A DNA stretch of 64,000 nucleotides from Siphonodentalium dalli (GCA_032622095.1 CP136063.1:13249814-13313813); one strand, 5' to 3'; counted from the first letter of the stretch, positions 8,760-21,533 are shown. Numbers and translations are program-made. The notes: a model not told the origin generated them from the sequence alone.

Positions 8760-11576
8760 GTGGTGTTATATATCTATACGGTGTGGATGATTGATTTAAT
8801 GGTTTTCCGCATATGCCACAATGGTACAATTCATCTCCAGTGTGGATTATCTTATGCACCACCACATTGATCGATGCATTAAATGATTTACCGCATATAT
8901 CACATGCAGTGGTAAGGTTTATCTCCGGTGTGGATTCTCTTATGTGTCACCAAGTCCTTCGATCGATTAAACTATTTCCCGCATATATCACACTCATAAC
9001 GCTTATCTCCGGCGTGGATTATCTTATGTCTCGCCAAGCTGCCTGATAGAGTAAATGATTTCCCACATATATCACAACAGTACGCTTCATCTCCGGTGTG
9101 GATTCTCATATTTGACATCAAGTGGCTTGATCGAGTAAATGATTGTCCACATATATCACACTCATAACGCTTATCTCCGGCGTGGATTCTCTTATGTCTC
9201 GCCAAGCTGATTGACAGAGTAAATGATTTCCCACATATATCACAACAGTACGCTTCATCTCCGGTGTGGATTCTCATATGTGACATCAAGTGGCTTGATC
9301 GAGTAAATGATTGTCCACATATATCACACTCATAACGCTTATCTCCGGCGTGGATTCTCTTATGTCTCGCCAAGCTGCTTGACAGAGTAAATGATCTCCC
9401 ACATATATCACAACAGTACGCTTCATCTCCGGTGTGGATTCTCATATGTGACATCAAGTGGCTTGATCGAGTAAATGATTGTCCACATATACCACACTCT
9501 TAATGCTTATCTCCGGTGTGCATGGATTATCTTATGTCTTGCCAAGCTGCTTGATAGAGTAAATGATTTCCCGCATATATCACAATGGTAAGGTTTATCT
9601 CAGGTGTGGATTATCTTATGTGCCACCAAGTGGCTTGTTACAGTAAATTATTTTCCATATATATCACACTCAAGGCTTATCTCCGTTGTGGATTCTCTTA
9701 TGTGCCATCACATTGCTCGATTGATTAAATGATTTCCCGCATGTATCACAATGGTAAGGTTTATCTCCGGTGTGGGTTCTCATATGTGCCACCACGTTGC
9801 TCGATGTATTAAATGACTTCCCGCATATGTCACAACCGTAAGGCTTATCTCCGGTGTGGATTATCATATGTGACATCAAGTGGCTCGATCGAGTAAATGA
9901 TTGTCCACATATATCACAATCATAACGCTTATCTCCGGTGTGGATTCTCTTATGTCTCGCCAAGCTGCTTGGTAGAGTAAATGATTTCCCACATATATCA
10001 CAACAGTACGGTTCATCTCTGGTGTGGATTCTCATATGTGCCACCAAGCTGGTCGATTGATTAAATGATATCCCGCATATATCACAGCAGTACGGTTCAT
10101 CTCTGGTGTGGATTCTCATATGTGCCACCAAGCTGGTCGATTGATTAACTGATTTCCCGCATATATCACAGCAGTACGGTTCATCTCTGGTGTGGATTCT
10201 CATATGTGCCACCAAGTGGCTTGTTACAGTAAATTATTTTCCATATATATCACACTCAAGACTTATCTCCTGTGTGGATTCTTTTATGTCTCGCCAAGCT
10301 GCTCGATTGACTAAATGATTTCCCGCATATATCACAACAGTGCGGTTTATCTCCAGTATGGATTCTTCTATGTGCCACCACGTTGGTCAATTGAGTGAAC
10401 GATTTCCCGCATATGTCACAACGGTAAGGTTCATCTCCGGTGTGGATTCTCGTATGTGTCACCAAGCTGCTCGATTGATTAAATGATTTCCCGCATATAT
10501 CACAACGGTAAGGTTTATCTCCGGTGTGGATTCTCTTATGTGTCACCAAGCTGCTCGATGTATTAAATGATGTCCCGCATATGTCACAACGGTAAGGCTT
10601 ATCTCCTGTGTGTATTCTCTTATGTTTCACTAAGTAGCTCGATGTATTAAACGATTTCCCGCATATATCACAACGGTAAGGTTTATCTCCGGTGTGGATT
10701 CTCTTGTGTGTCACCAAGCTGCTCGATTGATTAAATGATTTACCGCATATGTCACAATGATAAGGTTTATCTCCGGTGTGGATGCTCTTATGTCTCATCA
10801 AGTCACTCGATCGAATAAATGATTTCCCGCATATGTCACAACGGTAAGGTTTATCTCCGGTGTGGATGCTCTTATGTCTCATCAAGTCACTCGATCGAAT
10901 AAATGATTTACCGCATATGTCACAACGGTAAGGTTTATCTCCGGTGTGGATGCTCTTATGTCTCATCAAGTCACTCGATCGAATAAATGATTTACCGCAT
11001 ATGTCACAACGGTAAGGTTTATCTCCGGTGTGGGTTCTCATATGTGCCACCACGTTGCTCGATTGATTAAATGACTTCCCGCATATGTCACAACGGTAAG
11101 GTTTATCTCCGGTGTGGGTTCTCATATGTGCCACCACGTTGCTCGATGTATTAAATGACTTCCCGCATATGTCACAACCGTAAGGCTTATCTCCGGTGTG
11201 GATTCTCTTATGTGACACCAAGTAGCTCGATGTAATAAATGATTTTCCGCATATGTCACAACAGTGAGGCTTATCTCCGGTGTGTATTATTTTATGTGTC
11301 ACCAAGTGACTCGATTGATTAAACGATTTCCCGCATATGTCACAACAGTAAGACTTATCTCCGGTGTGTATTGTTTTATGTGTCACTAAGTTATTTGATT
11401 GATTAAATGATTTTCCGCATATGTCACAAGAGTAAGGCTTATGTCCAGTGTGAATACTCAAGATTATGTCTCGCCAAGCTGCTTGATCGGGTGAACCATT
11501 TCCCACATACGTCACAATTGTGTCGTTTATTCCGTGTGTTTGCGGTCTTATGGCAATTCGGGTTAGCATCTCCCAT
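8760..11576 (-). pseudogene. ZNF-b: long C2H2 zinc-finger array, frame-broken
   Basis: This is a C2H2 array of roughly 30 fingers (consensus CDICGKSF-x5-L-x2-H with HTGDKP linkers), predicted to bind DNA in the nucleus. The family start ATG-GGA-GAT lies at 11576 and opens MGDANPNCHKTANTRNKRHN and finger 1. A 4-nt insertion (AAGA, 11460-11463) then breaks the frame. Fourteen clean fingers follow in another frame down to 10256, where a 2-nt loss and an in-frame TAA disrupt one finger. Six clean fingers follow (10215-9670), then the same disrupted finger again. Next is a block down to 8972 made of a repeated two-finger unit. TGCA insertions at 9519-9522 and 8905-8908 and a TAG at 8969-8971 break the last part. 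Fingers differ almost only at helix positions -1, 3 and 6. It is probably a pseudogene, though the 437-residue central frame could still be made from the ATG at 11569. Confidence 0.85.
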
Positions 11577-11579
11577 CGT

Positions 11580-12000
11580 GTTATGTAAGATAGTGTCTGG
11601 TAGTCCTACATGTACACATGTACATGTATATACGCTGTAAATCTCATGAAGTGGTAATAACCTACATCGAAAATCTGACCTAATTCGAACCGAATTCCAT
11701 TAGCACGGTGTAAATTTATATTATAAAGAAGTATGACGCGTCGACCGAACAAAGGACGACGGAAATATCGTATTGTGTGAAATAAACGCGCGTCTCAATA
11801 TGTGGTTGTGTTTTGAAGCACCAGTCACGAAGCGATAGCAGAATACATAGCCTACATGTGAGTATATGCATGGATTGCACATAAACGCGGTGTGACTAAT
11901 TACTGCCCGGACAAGCCCGGGCAAGCATACATGTGATAATTGACTAATTATTTTGTAATTAGTCCAGAAGCCAACTCTGAAAAGCGCTCTATTTTAGGAG
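11580..12000 (-). promoter_or_regulatory. Upstream module of ZNF-b
   Basis: It aligns with 5867-6290 and with the ZNF-d upstream region. The order is AGTGTCTGGTAGTCC, CTGACCTAATTCGAACCGAATTCCAT, a GACGCGTCGAC-containing stretch, ATGTGGTTGTG, CACGAAGCGATAG and the GCCCGGACAAGCCCGGGC hairpin. The stretch is conserved although it has no open frame, so it is most likely promoter or 5' UTR. No TATA box is certain. Confidence 0.6.
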
Positions 12001-12004
12001 TTAG

Positions 12005-12222
12005 TTCAAACGGTCACCAAGAAAAATTCCGCGTGTTGTCTGTTGTGGGGGAATACATTGCGGTACATGCAAGAGTGTTTTCTGAAAATGTTTCAATTGT
12101 TTTTATTTTAGTATTGCAAATATCAGTCCAGACCAGCCACCAAGAAAATTTCCGCATGTTGTGGGGGGGGGGGGGCTACATTGCGGTCCATGCAAGGGAG
12201 GATGTAGTTTCTGAAAGTATTG
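12005..12222. repeat. Tandem duplication with poly-G tract
   Basis: Two copies about 125 bp apart share CACCAAGAAAA, TTCCGC, TGTTGTGGGGG, TACATTGCGGT and CATGCAAG. The second contains a run of 13 G. No coding signal. Confidence 0.6.
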
Positions 12223-12229
12223 CAAACCT

Positions 12230-13320
12230 TTTTACTCATGGTTTTTAATTGAATAAAGCTTAAAATTACCATAAACTGAAAAATCAAACTAAAGATGACA
12301 GTTTATGTCATATTGGCATTATTTTTCCTTTAAAATGTTAGTAATAGATATATTGTTCGACATAGCCACACAAGATTTTTGAAAATAAATATTATTTTCA
12401 AAAAACAGTATTTGTGCGTTTTTGGGTAAATATTTGCTTTCGTTTCAATTTATTTCTGAAACTGATGGCACACAGCTTGTAATTTCTTTATTGAGTTATT
12501 TGTGTAAAAAGTAATATTTGTTTACAATAAACTGGGAAGTCAACTTGCCAGAAAAAAACTTCAATGATTATTTTTTGGAAAAAATAACCCTCTCCTTAAA
12601 AGTAGAAAATTGTCATTTTTGTTTGGCAGTTTCGTTAATAAGACGCTTGTTCTGTAATATAACAATGGAAATACACCCATACCCGATCTTATTGTGCCCA
12701 CACTGTCACCGGAGGGTCACATTAGTACCGATATGTAGCTTTAAGCCAAACTTTAAGATTGCATATTAATATTCAAAACGCACAAAAAGCGAAATCAGAC
12801 AATACGGATGTGATCATATATTTAGTTGTAGGACATACAACTTAAGTTTGAACAACTCCCGTATGTCTAAATGTTGACACAACAACTTAACAAAGTTTCG
12901 TAGGGTGATATAATCCTGAGTAAAATAGCATTTGCAATCCACTAAACGGGAATTATTTCGAAGTTTTGTGTGAGGTATTTTAAACAACTGTAAGCATACT
13001 TGGTCAAGGAATAATTATTTAAAATTCATACATTCTTTCGGAGAAATATTGGACTAGTAGGCAATTTAAGTAAGTTCTCTGAAAAAAACACACTATATTA
13101 TGCACCTTGTTAGTATGCCATGCATATGACATCGACGAATAACACGTGTTTTGCAGTGTAATCATGTGTAATCATGTAAACAGCACCCGGTGGGGCGTAG
13201 CCAATGTAGTAGAGTCGACACTAATGTTCGAGAAGAAACCGGATATAGCATCCGTCGTTTTTTTTTCTCGGAAAGACACATCTGTTCATCACACGTCCAA
13301 GCCTTTCTCTGGAGTTTGAC
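12230..13320. other. No gene seen
   Basis: AT-rich spacer with short random frames. Nothing was recognised between the ZNF-b upstream duplication and the decayed gene that follows. Confidence 0.4.
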
Positions 13321-13734
13321 ATGATATGGCTATAGACCAATCCACACATAGGGACTGTGGTAAATATCGGAATTTGTGTTTCCAGACTCCATCTCTGACC
13401 CGGTCATATCTCATGCCGCATCTAAAAGCATCAGTTTCGTTGCACACGTTTGAAATGAGTGGACTGCATGACGCCAGCAGAACGTCCTACACTGAGGCAT
13501 CCGTGAGCCGTCTCCCATATTGTGTCGGTCGTAACTGGTAACATGGTAAATCCGTTCATTATAGAACAGGGAGCTTCAGACAACAATGTAACTTCACGTG
13601 TAAACATTGCTACATCGCGAGTTGCAACCATTGACACGGAATCGAAGTATTGTGGTGTTCGCCAAACGAATTGTCAAAAAATTGCACAGTTTATAACCAA
13701 ACGATGGGAAAATGACAGAGCATAGTGTGACTTT

Positions 13735-14720
13735 ACCAAAGAAATATCTGCACCTAAACTGAAAACATTCGGTGCCTTGAACAAGCCACTAATTGTTAAA
13801 ACAAGAGATACCAAAAAGGCTGTTGAATTAGATAGGCAGATATCCATACAACTGGTTTTGGTTGCCCGAAGCCGAGCCGTCGATCTTTCATATCTACTGA
13901 AACATGCACTCCCTCTGTTTAATTTAGATGGAATCATGAGGAAAACAACGAAAAGTGTTCTAATTGGATCCACAGAGGGCGACAGAGCTTTACAAAACTT
14001 GTCACCGTCTGGGGCAAGAGCGATGGTTATCATTGATTTCATGATGCTTCTGCAGATGATAGTGTCTAGTGCCACTGATTGCGCGACATTCGGTGACTTT
14101 TAAACTGTTGCACATCATCCTCGGCATGCGGTGTGACAGTCTGGTCATTGTGTGCTACAGCTATACCCAACCTGACTCAATAAAGTCAGACGAAAGAGTT
14201 AGACGCGGAGCTACTCGGGTGCAAGAGATCAGGAACACATCGGTCGCCACTCCTTTCCCAAAGCAAAGGCAGAAATATTTGTCCAATCCGAAAAACAAAA
14301 TAAACATGGTCAACTTCTTATTCAATTATTGGTCCCTATTCCATTGTTATTATCGCTTGACCAGCAAGTGTTTCTTCCAGATTCAAAGAAAGTAATCTGT
14401 TCATCAAACGATGGTTGTGGTTGGTCTGAGTATCTTGAGCCCCACCAAGAAGAAGCTGACTCAAGAATGTTTGTAAACATAGGACATGCATCAAGTGTTT
14501 CATTGTGTGGAGTGGTGACACAGCCGTTCCAATGATGTGCCAAATGTTATGTGTACTACTGGGTATATATTCTTCCTAACTGATGTTGGTAAACGACGTC
14601 GATATATCCCAGTGCATGATTGTGCGAAGGTGTTGGGCAAGGACATTTTTACTGATTAAAGTGGATGCTATTCGACAATCACATTCAGTTCTATTGGGAA
14701 ATTGGAATGGCTCAGAACAT
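13735..14720 (+). pseudogene. Decayed multi-copy 'QEEADxR' family gene
   Basis: Successive plus-strand frames carry pieces of a protein family that I know only as uncharacterised multi-copy animal genes. The pieces are TKEISAPKLKTFGALNKP (near 13740), a Leu-rich stretch with LVLVARSRAVDLSYLLKHAL (near 13850) and VIIDFMMLLQ (near 14030). Then come LLHIILGMRCDSLVIVCYS with SIKSDERVRRG (14100-14200) and NPKNKINMVNFLFNYW (near 14290). Last are EPHQEEADSRMFVN (near 14440) and RRYIPVHDCAKVLGKD (near 14600). The frame changes near 14085 and 14330, and again after 14535, with several stops. The order of blocks fits the family, so this is one decayed gene. I do not assign a biochemical function. The gypsy element lies just downstream. 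Confidence 0.6.
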
Positions 14721-14829
14721 TGAAAGATCACCAGAACTGATCCCCGCGTTTACGCAGATGGGGAGATCCCAATTTGCATTCCGAATCATGTGAGGGAAAC
14801 ATGTGTGTCCCTGTTTCTTTGGTTTATTC

Positions 14830-14876
14830 TAACAATTTCATTGTGTAATTTTGTCACAAATAAACGTTTATTATAC
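14830..14876 (-). mobile_element. MITE family A, copy 3 (part left of the gypsy insertion)
   Basis: TGTGTAATTTTGTCACAAAT and the bases up to TTATAC match the middle of MITE A in reverse orientation. The match resumes at 24519, directly beyond the gypsy element, so the retrotransposon inserted into this MITE. Confidence 0.7.
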
Positions 14877-15688
14877 TGTGGTAGAGCACAGGGGTGGGTC
14901 TTAAGAGAACCATGTCGCTATCACAAACATTTGTAGGGCTCTGATTCTAAACATCTGGCAGGGTCTATAGTAAACTGAGCCTACCTTTAAAAGTCTTCAT
15001 CATGCATTTATTCAATACTTATGCAACGGAAACAGTGAACACAATCCGACATCACATCACAAGACACATGGATGACATCACACACATATATATGGACAGC
15101 TTGACTTCCAAGTTCCAACAACATCAAACATCAGACATCAATCCAGAGATCCAACGAAATAACCAACAGGAGTTACAGGACCCATCCTTTGGAAAGCATA
15201 GGTCAGATGTCATAACGTAGTATTTATATATTACTTCTTAAACTTATTAACATTCTTCGAGCATGAAGAAATTAGGATAACACTGAGAGTGTTATACGAT
15301 GTAGCGATGTTTACACCTTGGTGACGAAATACGGACTGAGAAAGCGCGGTAAATAAGCTTACCTGTGATTGGCTAAAACACCTTAGTATCAGACAGTTAG
15401 ATCTCAGATTGGGCGGTAAATAAAAGGTAGAGAATAGAGTGGATGAGATATTGGGCGAAAGTAGAAATAGGAAATAGCAAAATACAGATCAGCAATGAGA
15501 CTAGGAAACGGGGAATGTGCAGAACGGAATAGCGCGAAATGGAATGAACCAAGTACGCGGAATGAAATGATTACAATGCGGCTATAAAATGTATATTAGT
15601 GACTTAGGTTTAATAACTTAGTTAGTATACATGTGTAGCATGTAATAAAGGCATATACTGATTTGGTATATAAAATAGCACGGTCACA
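14877..15688 (-). repeat. 3' LTR of the gypsy element
   Basis: 812 bp, TGTG...CACA as written on the plus strand. The polypurine tract abuts it at 15689. An antisense plus-strand frame of 72 codons (15002-15220) lies within and is shared with the other LTR, with two residue changes. It is probably incidental. Confidence 0.93.
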
Positions 15689-15699
15689 CTCTCCCCTCT
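15689..15699 (-). promoter_or_regulatory. Polypurine tract
   Basis: The minus strand reads AGAGGGGAGAG directly before the 3' LTR. This is the expected primer site for plus-strand DNA synthesis. Confidence 0.85.
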
Positions 15700-16385
15700 G
15701 TTGACAAAATGACTCCCTAGTCATTTAAACCAATACTGAAAGGAAATGTCGCAAATAGACATGACTTTCAAACTCTGCAACTGATAATGGAAAATTATCA
15801 TCTATAACATTCTCATACAGAGAGATAACCTTGACACCGACCTATCTTCAGAACTGAAATCAAATATCAGCATTATATAACTACACTTAATCAAGAGTTA
15901 CTGAACTGACTCTTCACTATCTGGCGTAGACAGTAAACCACGTGAATATATCACACAATACCGCTGAAATGGAATCACCACTGATTCACACTGACTGGTC
16001 TATCTGAGAACTTCAATCATGAATACACAACAATCAACACAAATATGTTAAAATCATAATCATATATAGAAAGGAACACTTTATCACCTCACAGAGTATA
16101 TAACAAAAAAAAATAGAATTCCTTGAAAACTGGTACCTCATATGAGTCGTAGCTCTACACTGGATCGTCAGCTGGAATAAATGGAAATATCTCTGATCGT
16201 ACGAAGATGATAAGTGATACCTAACAATACATAATATCAATACATAATTTATAAAAGAATCAATTTTAAAAACAACTAACACAACAGGACAATGCATATG
16301 TCCAATGTATACACACATCATTGAAACTGACATATCAGTAATATGGAATCACTGAATATAAGTGAGTGAACTGAAAATGAAAATC
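15700..16385 (-). other. Gypsy 3' internal region without a gene
   Basis: About 690 bases lie between the pol stop and the polypurine tract. One 99-codon frame (16034-16333) is hydrophobic but has no env features such as a signal peptide with furin site or a fusion peptide. I see no gene. Confidence 0.5.
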
Positions 16386-19300
16386 TTATTCATCTAAGAT
16401 AGTCTTCAGAATGGACTGAAGAACATCTGGAGCTACCTTGGTGCAGATCTGATTTTCCATAAGCTTACACAAAAGCTGATTCTTATATTCATCTTTTCCA
16501 CCTGAAATGGGCTGAATATTATTTGAAATATAATCACCTATCCATGATGGAGGTTTTTTTGCTCTGCTAGATTTTCTAGGTACTGGTTTTGGTATGGACG
16601 CTGAAAGAGAAATTCTTTCTCTATCTCCACTCCGACTACTACTAGAGGCACCATCATCACCTGAAACATTCGCTTTCGCACCATCAACATTACCATCAAC
16701 AACAACAGTACCTTCTGCAATAGGTGCTAAAGGTACACGGACAATATCAACAACTTCATCATCATTATTCTCATCAGCCTCATCATTGCTATCACCTGTG
16801 GAACGAAGTTCAAGTTGACCTGTCGAATCCTGTGTAGCTGAAATATCAACATTACTGTCATCACCGACATCAGTTCTAACTTCCCTGAACTCATCTATTT
16901 GAGTGCGGTCGTCACCACAGGAAGAAGAAATACCACCAACTTCCAATCTCGCAGGAAAGTCGTCACCCCGACGAGATGGAGCTGAACTGTTCACTGCATT
17001 AGGAGCAGATTTTATACCTGCAACGCCCTGTGGAACAAAACAAATCACTGACTCTTCATCTGAACCATCTATATTATGGTCTGAACCATTTATATGGTTA
17101 TCACGAACTTCATCACGTGAAGTATCACTACCAGTACCTGGAATATGACGTTTCCGCACCTTAAGCTCTGGTGACCGTACAGGTGGGATAAGAGGATCTA
17201 CAATTGGGGCATCAGCATCTCTCTGTTCAAGAGGAGATTTAAGGGCTGTGTCGTCATCTGGAAAGTCAAAGGGTAAACAACCAATATGCAACAAGTGGTT
17301 CCTATGCAAAGTTCTTTGCTTTCCACTGTCATCTTCTAAATTAAAAACAGGAATGTCAGAATTGGGTTGAGATTTAACAGTATAAACTTCAGAATCATAT
17401 TTATCTGCCAATTTATGTCTGCCTTCGAAAGCTAATGTCTTTACTAAGACTCTATCACCTACATGTATAGTTGCACCACGAAGCTTTCGATTATAATATT
17501 TGGCATTACTACTCTGAGCACCAGACATAGATTTGGATGCTAATCTGTAAGAATCAGAAAGTCTCTGTCTGAGATCTGAAACATAATCACAATAAGAAGT
17601 TTGATCAGAATCAGGTTTATTCAGACCAAATAAAACATCAAGAGGTAACCGTGGTTCTCTTCCGAACATCAACTGAAAGGGAGCAAAACCAGTAGTTTCA
17701 TGCCTAGTACAATTGTAAGCATGAACAAGAGGACCTATGTGAGATTTCAAATCATGTTTCTGGTCAGGATTAAGAGTACCTAACATACTAATAAGTGTGC
17801 GATTAAATCGCTCTGTAACACCATTCCCCATCGGATGATAAGGAGTAGTTCGGGACTTCTTGATGCTGCAAAGCTGACAAAGTTCAGAAATAAGTTGAGA
17901 TTCAAAATTAGCACCTTGATCACTATGAATACGTTGAGGATAACCATAATGAATAAAGAAATTGTTAAACAATACATCAGCAGTAGTCTTTGCAGTCATG
18001 TTCCTTGTAGGATAAGCCTGTGCATATTTAGTAAAATGATCTGTCATAACAAGAACATATTGGTAACCACCTTTAGAACAATCAAGAGTAAGAAAATCAA
18101 TACAAACAAGTTCAAGAGGTTGAGAAGTAGTGATGGATACCAAAGGGGCTCTGAAATTCGGATTAGTTTTCACTCGAAGACATCTATGACAATGTTTTAT
18201 CCAATCATCGACAGCACTGTCGATACCTGGAAAATAAAATCTTTCTTTCACAAGTGAAACTGTTCTGTCACGACCTGGATGTCCAATATCATTATGTAAT
18301 GATTTAAGAACAAAAGTAATCTGTGAATATGGTAAAACGAGCTGAGTGGTGGTTTTACCATTAAAAGTGGACTCTCTATAAAGAACTCCGCGCTGCAACC
18401 TAAGCTTAGAAAAATGTCTTAAAAATGCTGAATGAAGCTTAGAAGGGGGAAGGGACTTTATCTTTGGGCAACTATTTCTTCTCACGGCTGATAACCATAC
18501 AGACAATACATCATCTCTTTCCTGCAATCTTCTCCAATCCTTATAATTCATTTCATCAAGATCATGACCTACATCATCTTGAACAGAATTTAAAACATCA
18601 GTGCTGCAACATAAACTTTCAACAAAAGGTTGCTGCACCTGTAGTGAATTACAAATAACTTGTACTGAATCATTTGTAATAATATCTGGAGGAGGTATAT
18701 CCAACCTGGATAAGGCATCTGCATCGGTATTAGATTTACCGGGTCTGTAAACTATATCATATTTAAAAGAACCTAAGGCTGATAACCATCTCTGTCCAGT
18801 GGCATCTAATTTGGCTGAAGTTAAAACATATGTTAAAGGGTTGTTATCAGTATACACTACAAAATAACTACCATATAAATAGTCATAAAACTTCTCTGTA
18901 ACTGCCCATTTTAAAGCTAAAAATTCTAACTTATGTGCCGGGTAATTCTTTTCTGCTGCTGTGGTTCCTCGGCTGCCATACGCAATAACTCTCTTCACGC
19001 CATCGATCTCTTGGTAAAGGACACAACCTAAACCATGAAGGGACGCATCAGTATGGACTTCAAAGGGCCTGCTGAAAATGGGGTAACCTAAAATGGGGGG
19101 ATTAGAAAGACGATCTTTCAAAGTATCAAATGCAGACTGCTGCTCATGCTCCCATTTCCATTTCCCTGTAAAAGAGGATTTAACCTTGTTCTTTGTATTT
19201 GTAGGGGGAAGTACATCTGTCAAGGGCTTAGCAATCCTGGAAAAATTTGGACAATACTTTCTATAATAACCTGCAAAGCCAAGAAATGATCACAATTGAT

Positions 19301-21431
19301 CAGAGTTCTTGGGAACTGGCCAGTTGACAATTTTGTCAACTTTCGCAGGATCCGTCTCGATACCTTTCTCTGAAAATACATGGCCTACATACGAGACACG
19401 GCGCATGAAAAATTTACACTTTGCTGGGGCCAGTTTCAAACCGCATTCTCTGAGCCTGTCAAAAACAAGTCTAAGTCGCTCCAACATCTCTGGAACCGAT
19501 TTTGACCATACAATGACGTCATCAACATAAATATTACATATATTCCTATTAAGACCATCGATGCAGTCTTCCATCATTCTCTGAAAGCTAGAAGGACTAT
19601 TGTTCTAACCAAATGCTAATCTATTATATTCATAGAATCCTAGACCTCCAACAGTAAAAGCTGTTCTCTCCTTGTGCTCCTCTGCAATCTCCAATTGATG
19701 AAAACCAGATTTGAGGTCGAGAACTGAGTAGTACTTGGCACCTGCTAAGTAATCAAAAAGGTCTTCAGGCCTAGGGAGTGCATAATTATCTAGAATAGTG
19801 CGTTTATTTAAAATTCTAAAATCTGTACACATACGAATGTCATTTGAACCCTTCTTCCTAACTAAAACAACATTAGAAGAATATGGACTGTGAGATCGGC
19901 GTATAATGCCGGCAGCTAACAACTGGTGAAGATGATTTCTCACTTCATCAATCATGCTTGGAGGTAAACGTCTCGGACGATCCTTGAAAGGTGTAGAATC
20001 ATACATGTCGATCCTATGCTTAACTGCACTGTAAAAACCTAAGTCAAGATCATGCTGTGAAAAAACATCTGAAAATTCTTTGATAAGATTCAATGCTACA
20101 GATATATCCTTTGCATCATCAAGAGAAGAAACATCAATAGTAATTTTATCAAGAAATGAAGAGGTAGTTTCTGAACCTGGGGAGGTTTCAATATCTTGCT
20201 CAACAGAGACTGTCTGCACCTGACAAATAACAGAGTTAGGTGCTATACTAATAGTCCTAGAAGAAATATTTGACAAGTGAACATCAACAGTATCAGTGCT
20301 CTTGAAATCATATTTCACAATATATGGACCTATCCCTAAAAAGTTGAACCGCTCATCATCTGGAAGTGGCTGCAAAATAGCACATGTGGGTTGGTAAGGA
20401 ATCTTGTGATCAATAAAACCAGTAACAACTTTCTTAGTATTAGGATGGAGAATAACATGAGTATTCTCAGCAGACTTTACATGACCTAGAACAAAGTTGT
20501 GTTTAGCAAGTTCTTTCTCCCTAGAAATCATGAATCTGAATGCCATGAACCAAGATGATGACAAGTTTGCATTCTGTAAAAATCTGTTACCATGTGCATC
20601 CTTGCACAACTGCATGAGTTTTGAAAGAATATTAGTTCCTAGCAAAACTGGCACTGACATGTTATAAGAACTGTTTGGCACTACAAGAAAAATGAACTCT
20701 TTGCCGGAATCTTGTCCTAAGGAAGGTACTGTAATAGGACACTGAATATATCCAAGATAAGGGAGTTTGTTGCCATCAGCACACTCTATATTAAGTATAA
20801 CGGACAAGGGCTGCAAAGGAATATGTTTCAAGAAAGTGCTGTAAAATTGCTCGCAAATTGTGGAGCAAGTAGAACCTGTATCAACAAGTGCCTTAGTATT
20901 GTAACCTGAAACAATAATATCTGACTCCGTAGCATTTCCATTTATACAATGTTCCTTACTGGAATCATTAACAAATTGTGATTTGTTAATATATCTCCGG
21001 GATCTATCCTGTGGACGAAAAAATTTATCTCTATCATAGTAGCGATAGTATCCACCTTTCCTACAACCAAACGCTTTATGCGTCAAATCACCACATTTCC
21101 AACATCCGGTGTATCTACCAGATACATACTCTCCTTGTAATATATCATGTGTGGTATTACTATAATCATTTCTCTCATCTGAAACATTATGTGACTCCTT
21201 CTGAAAATAATGAGCATTATCGCTTCTCTCAGTATACTGCCTGCTGCGATTCCTATTCCGATATCTCTGCGAACGCTGTCTGGAGTAAGAGTTATAACCA
21301 CTGTTATAATTATCATTGCTGTAATAATTATTATTGCTGTAATTATTATCATAATTATTTGCACTATTTTTCTTCAACTCCTCTATCTGAACTGTCAATT
21401 CCATAATCTCAGCTCTCAGCTTTTCCAACAT
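16386..21431 (-). pseudogene. Gypsy Gag(C-term)-Pol polyprotein frame with two nonsense codons
   Basis: One continuous frame runs from the first ATG at 21431 to 16386 and is interrupted only by TAG at 19602-19604 and TGA at 19287-19289, both in RT. After a short coiled-coil-like stretch and an Asn/Tyr/Arg-rich linker comes a CCHC zinc knuckle, CWKCGDLTHKAFGC (21063-21104). Then come the protease motif DTGS (20871-20882), RT with YVDD (19518-19529) and RNase H with its acidic residues (HTDAS, KLE, YTDN, TDADALSR). Integrase follows with H-H-C-C and D, D, E, the last two separated by 35 residues. A GPY/F-like module and a roughly 270-residue acidic, Ser-rich tail complete it. Matrix and capsid are missing. 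The frame opens to 21533 upstream without an ATG, next to a pyrimidine tract and TTCTTAG, so a spliced start is possible. Confidence 0.93.
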
Positions 21432-21533
21432 AACTTCTTCTGAAACTCGGAAATAGCTAGAAAAGTTTGAAAATATTTCAACCACGATCGACCTACAAAT
21501 TCTAAGAAATATCTCGGAGGAAAAAAAAAACAA

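Noticed and set aside
16034-16333. Hydrophobic 99-codon frame downstream of gypsy pol as an env gene
   Set aside because: It is too short and has no signal peptide, cleavage site or fusion-peptide pattern.
21011-21406. 131-codon plus-strand frame rich in Tyr, His and Asn
   Set aside because: It is the antisense shadow of the Asn/Tyr-rich linker of the gypsy polyprotein.
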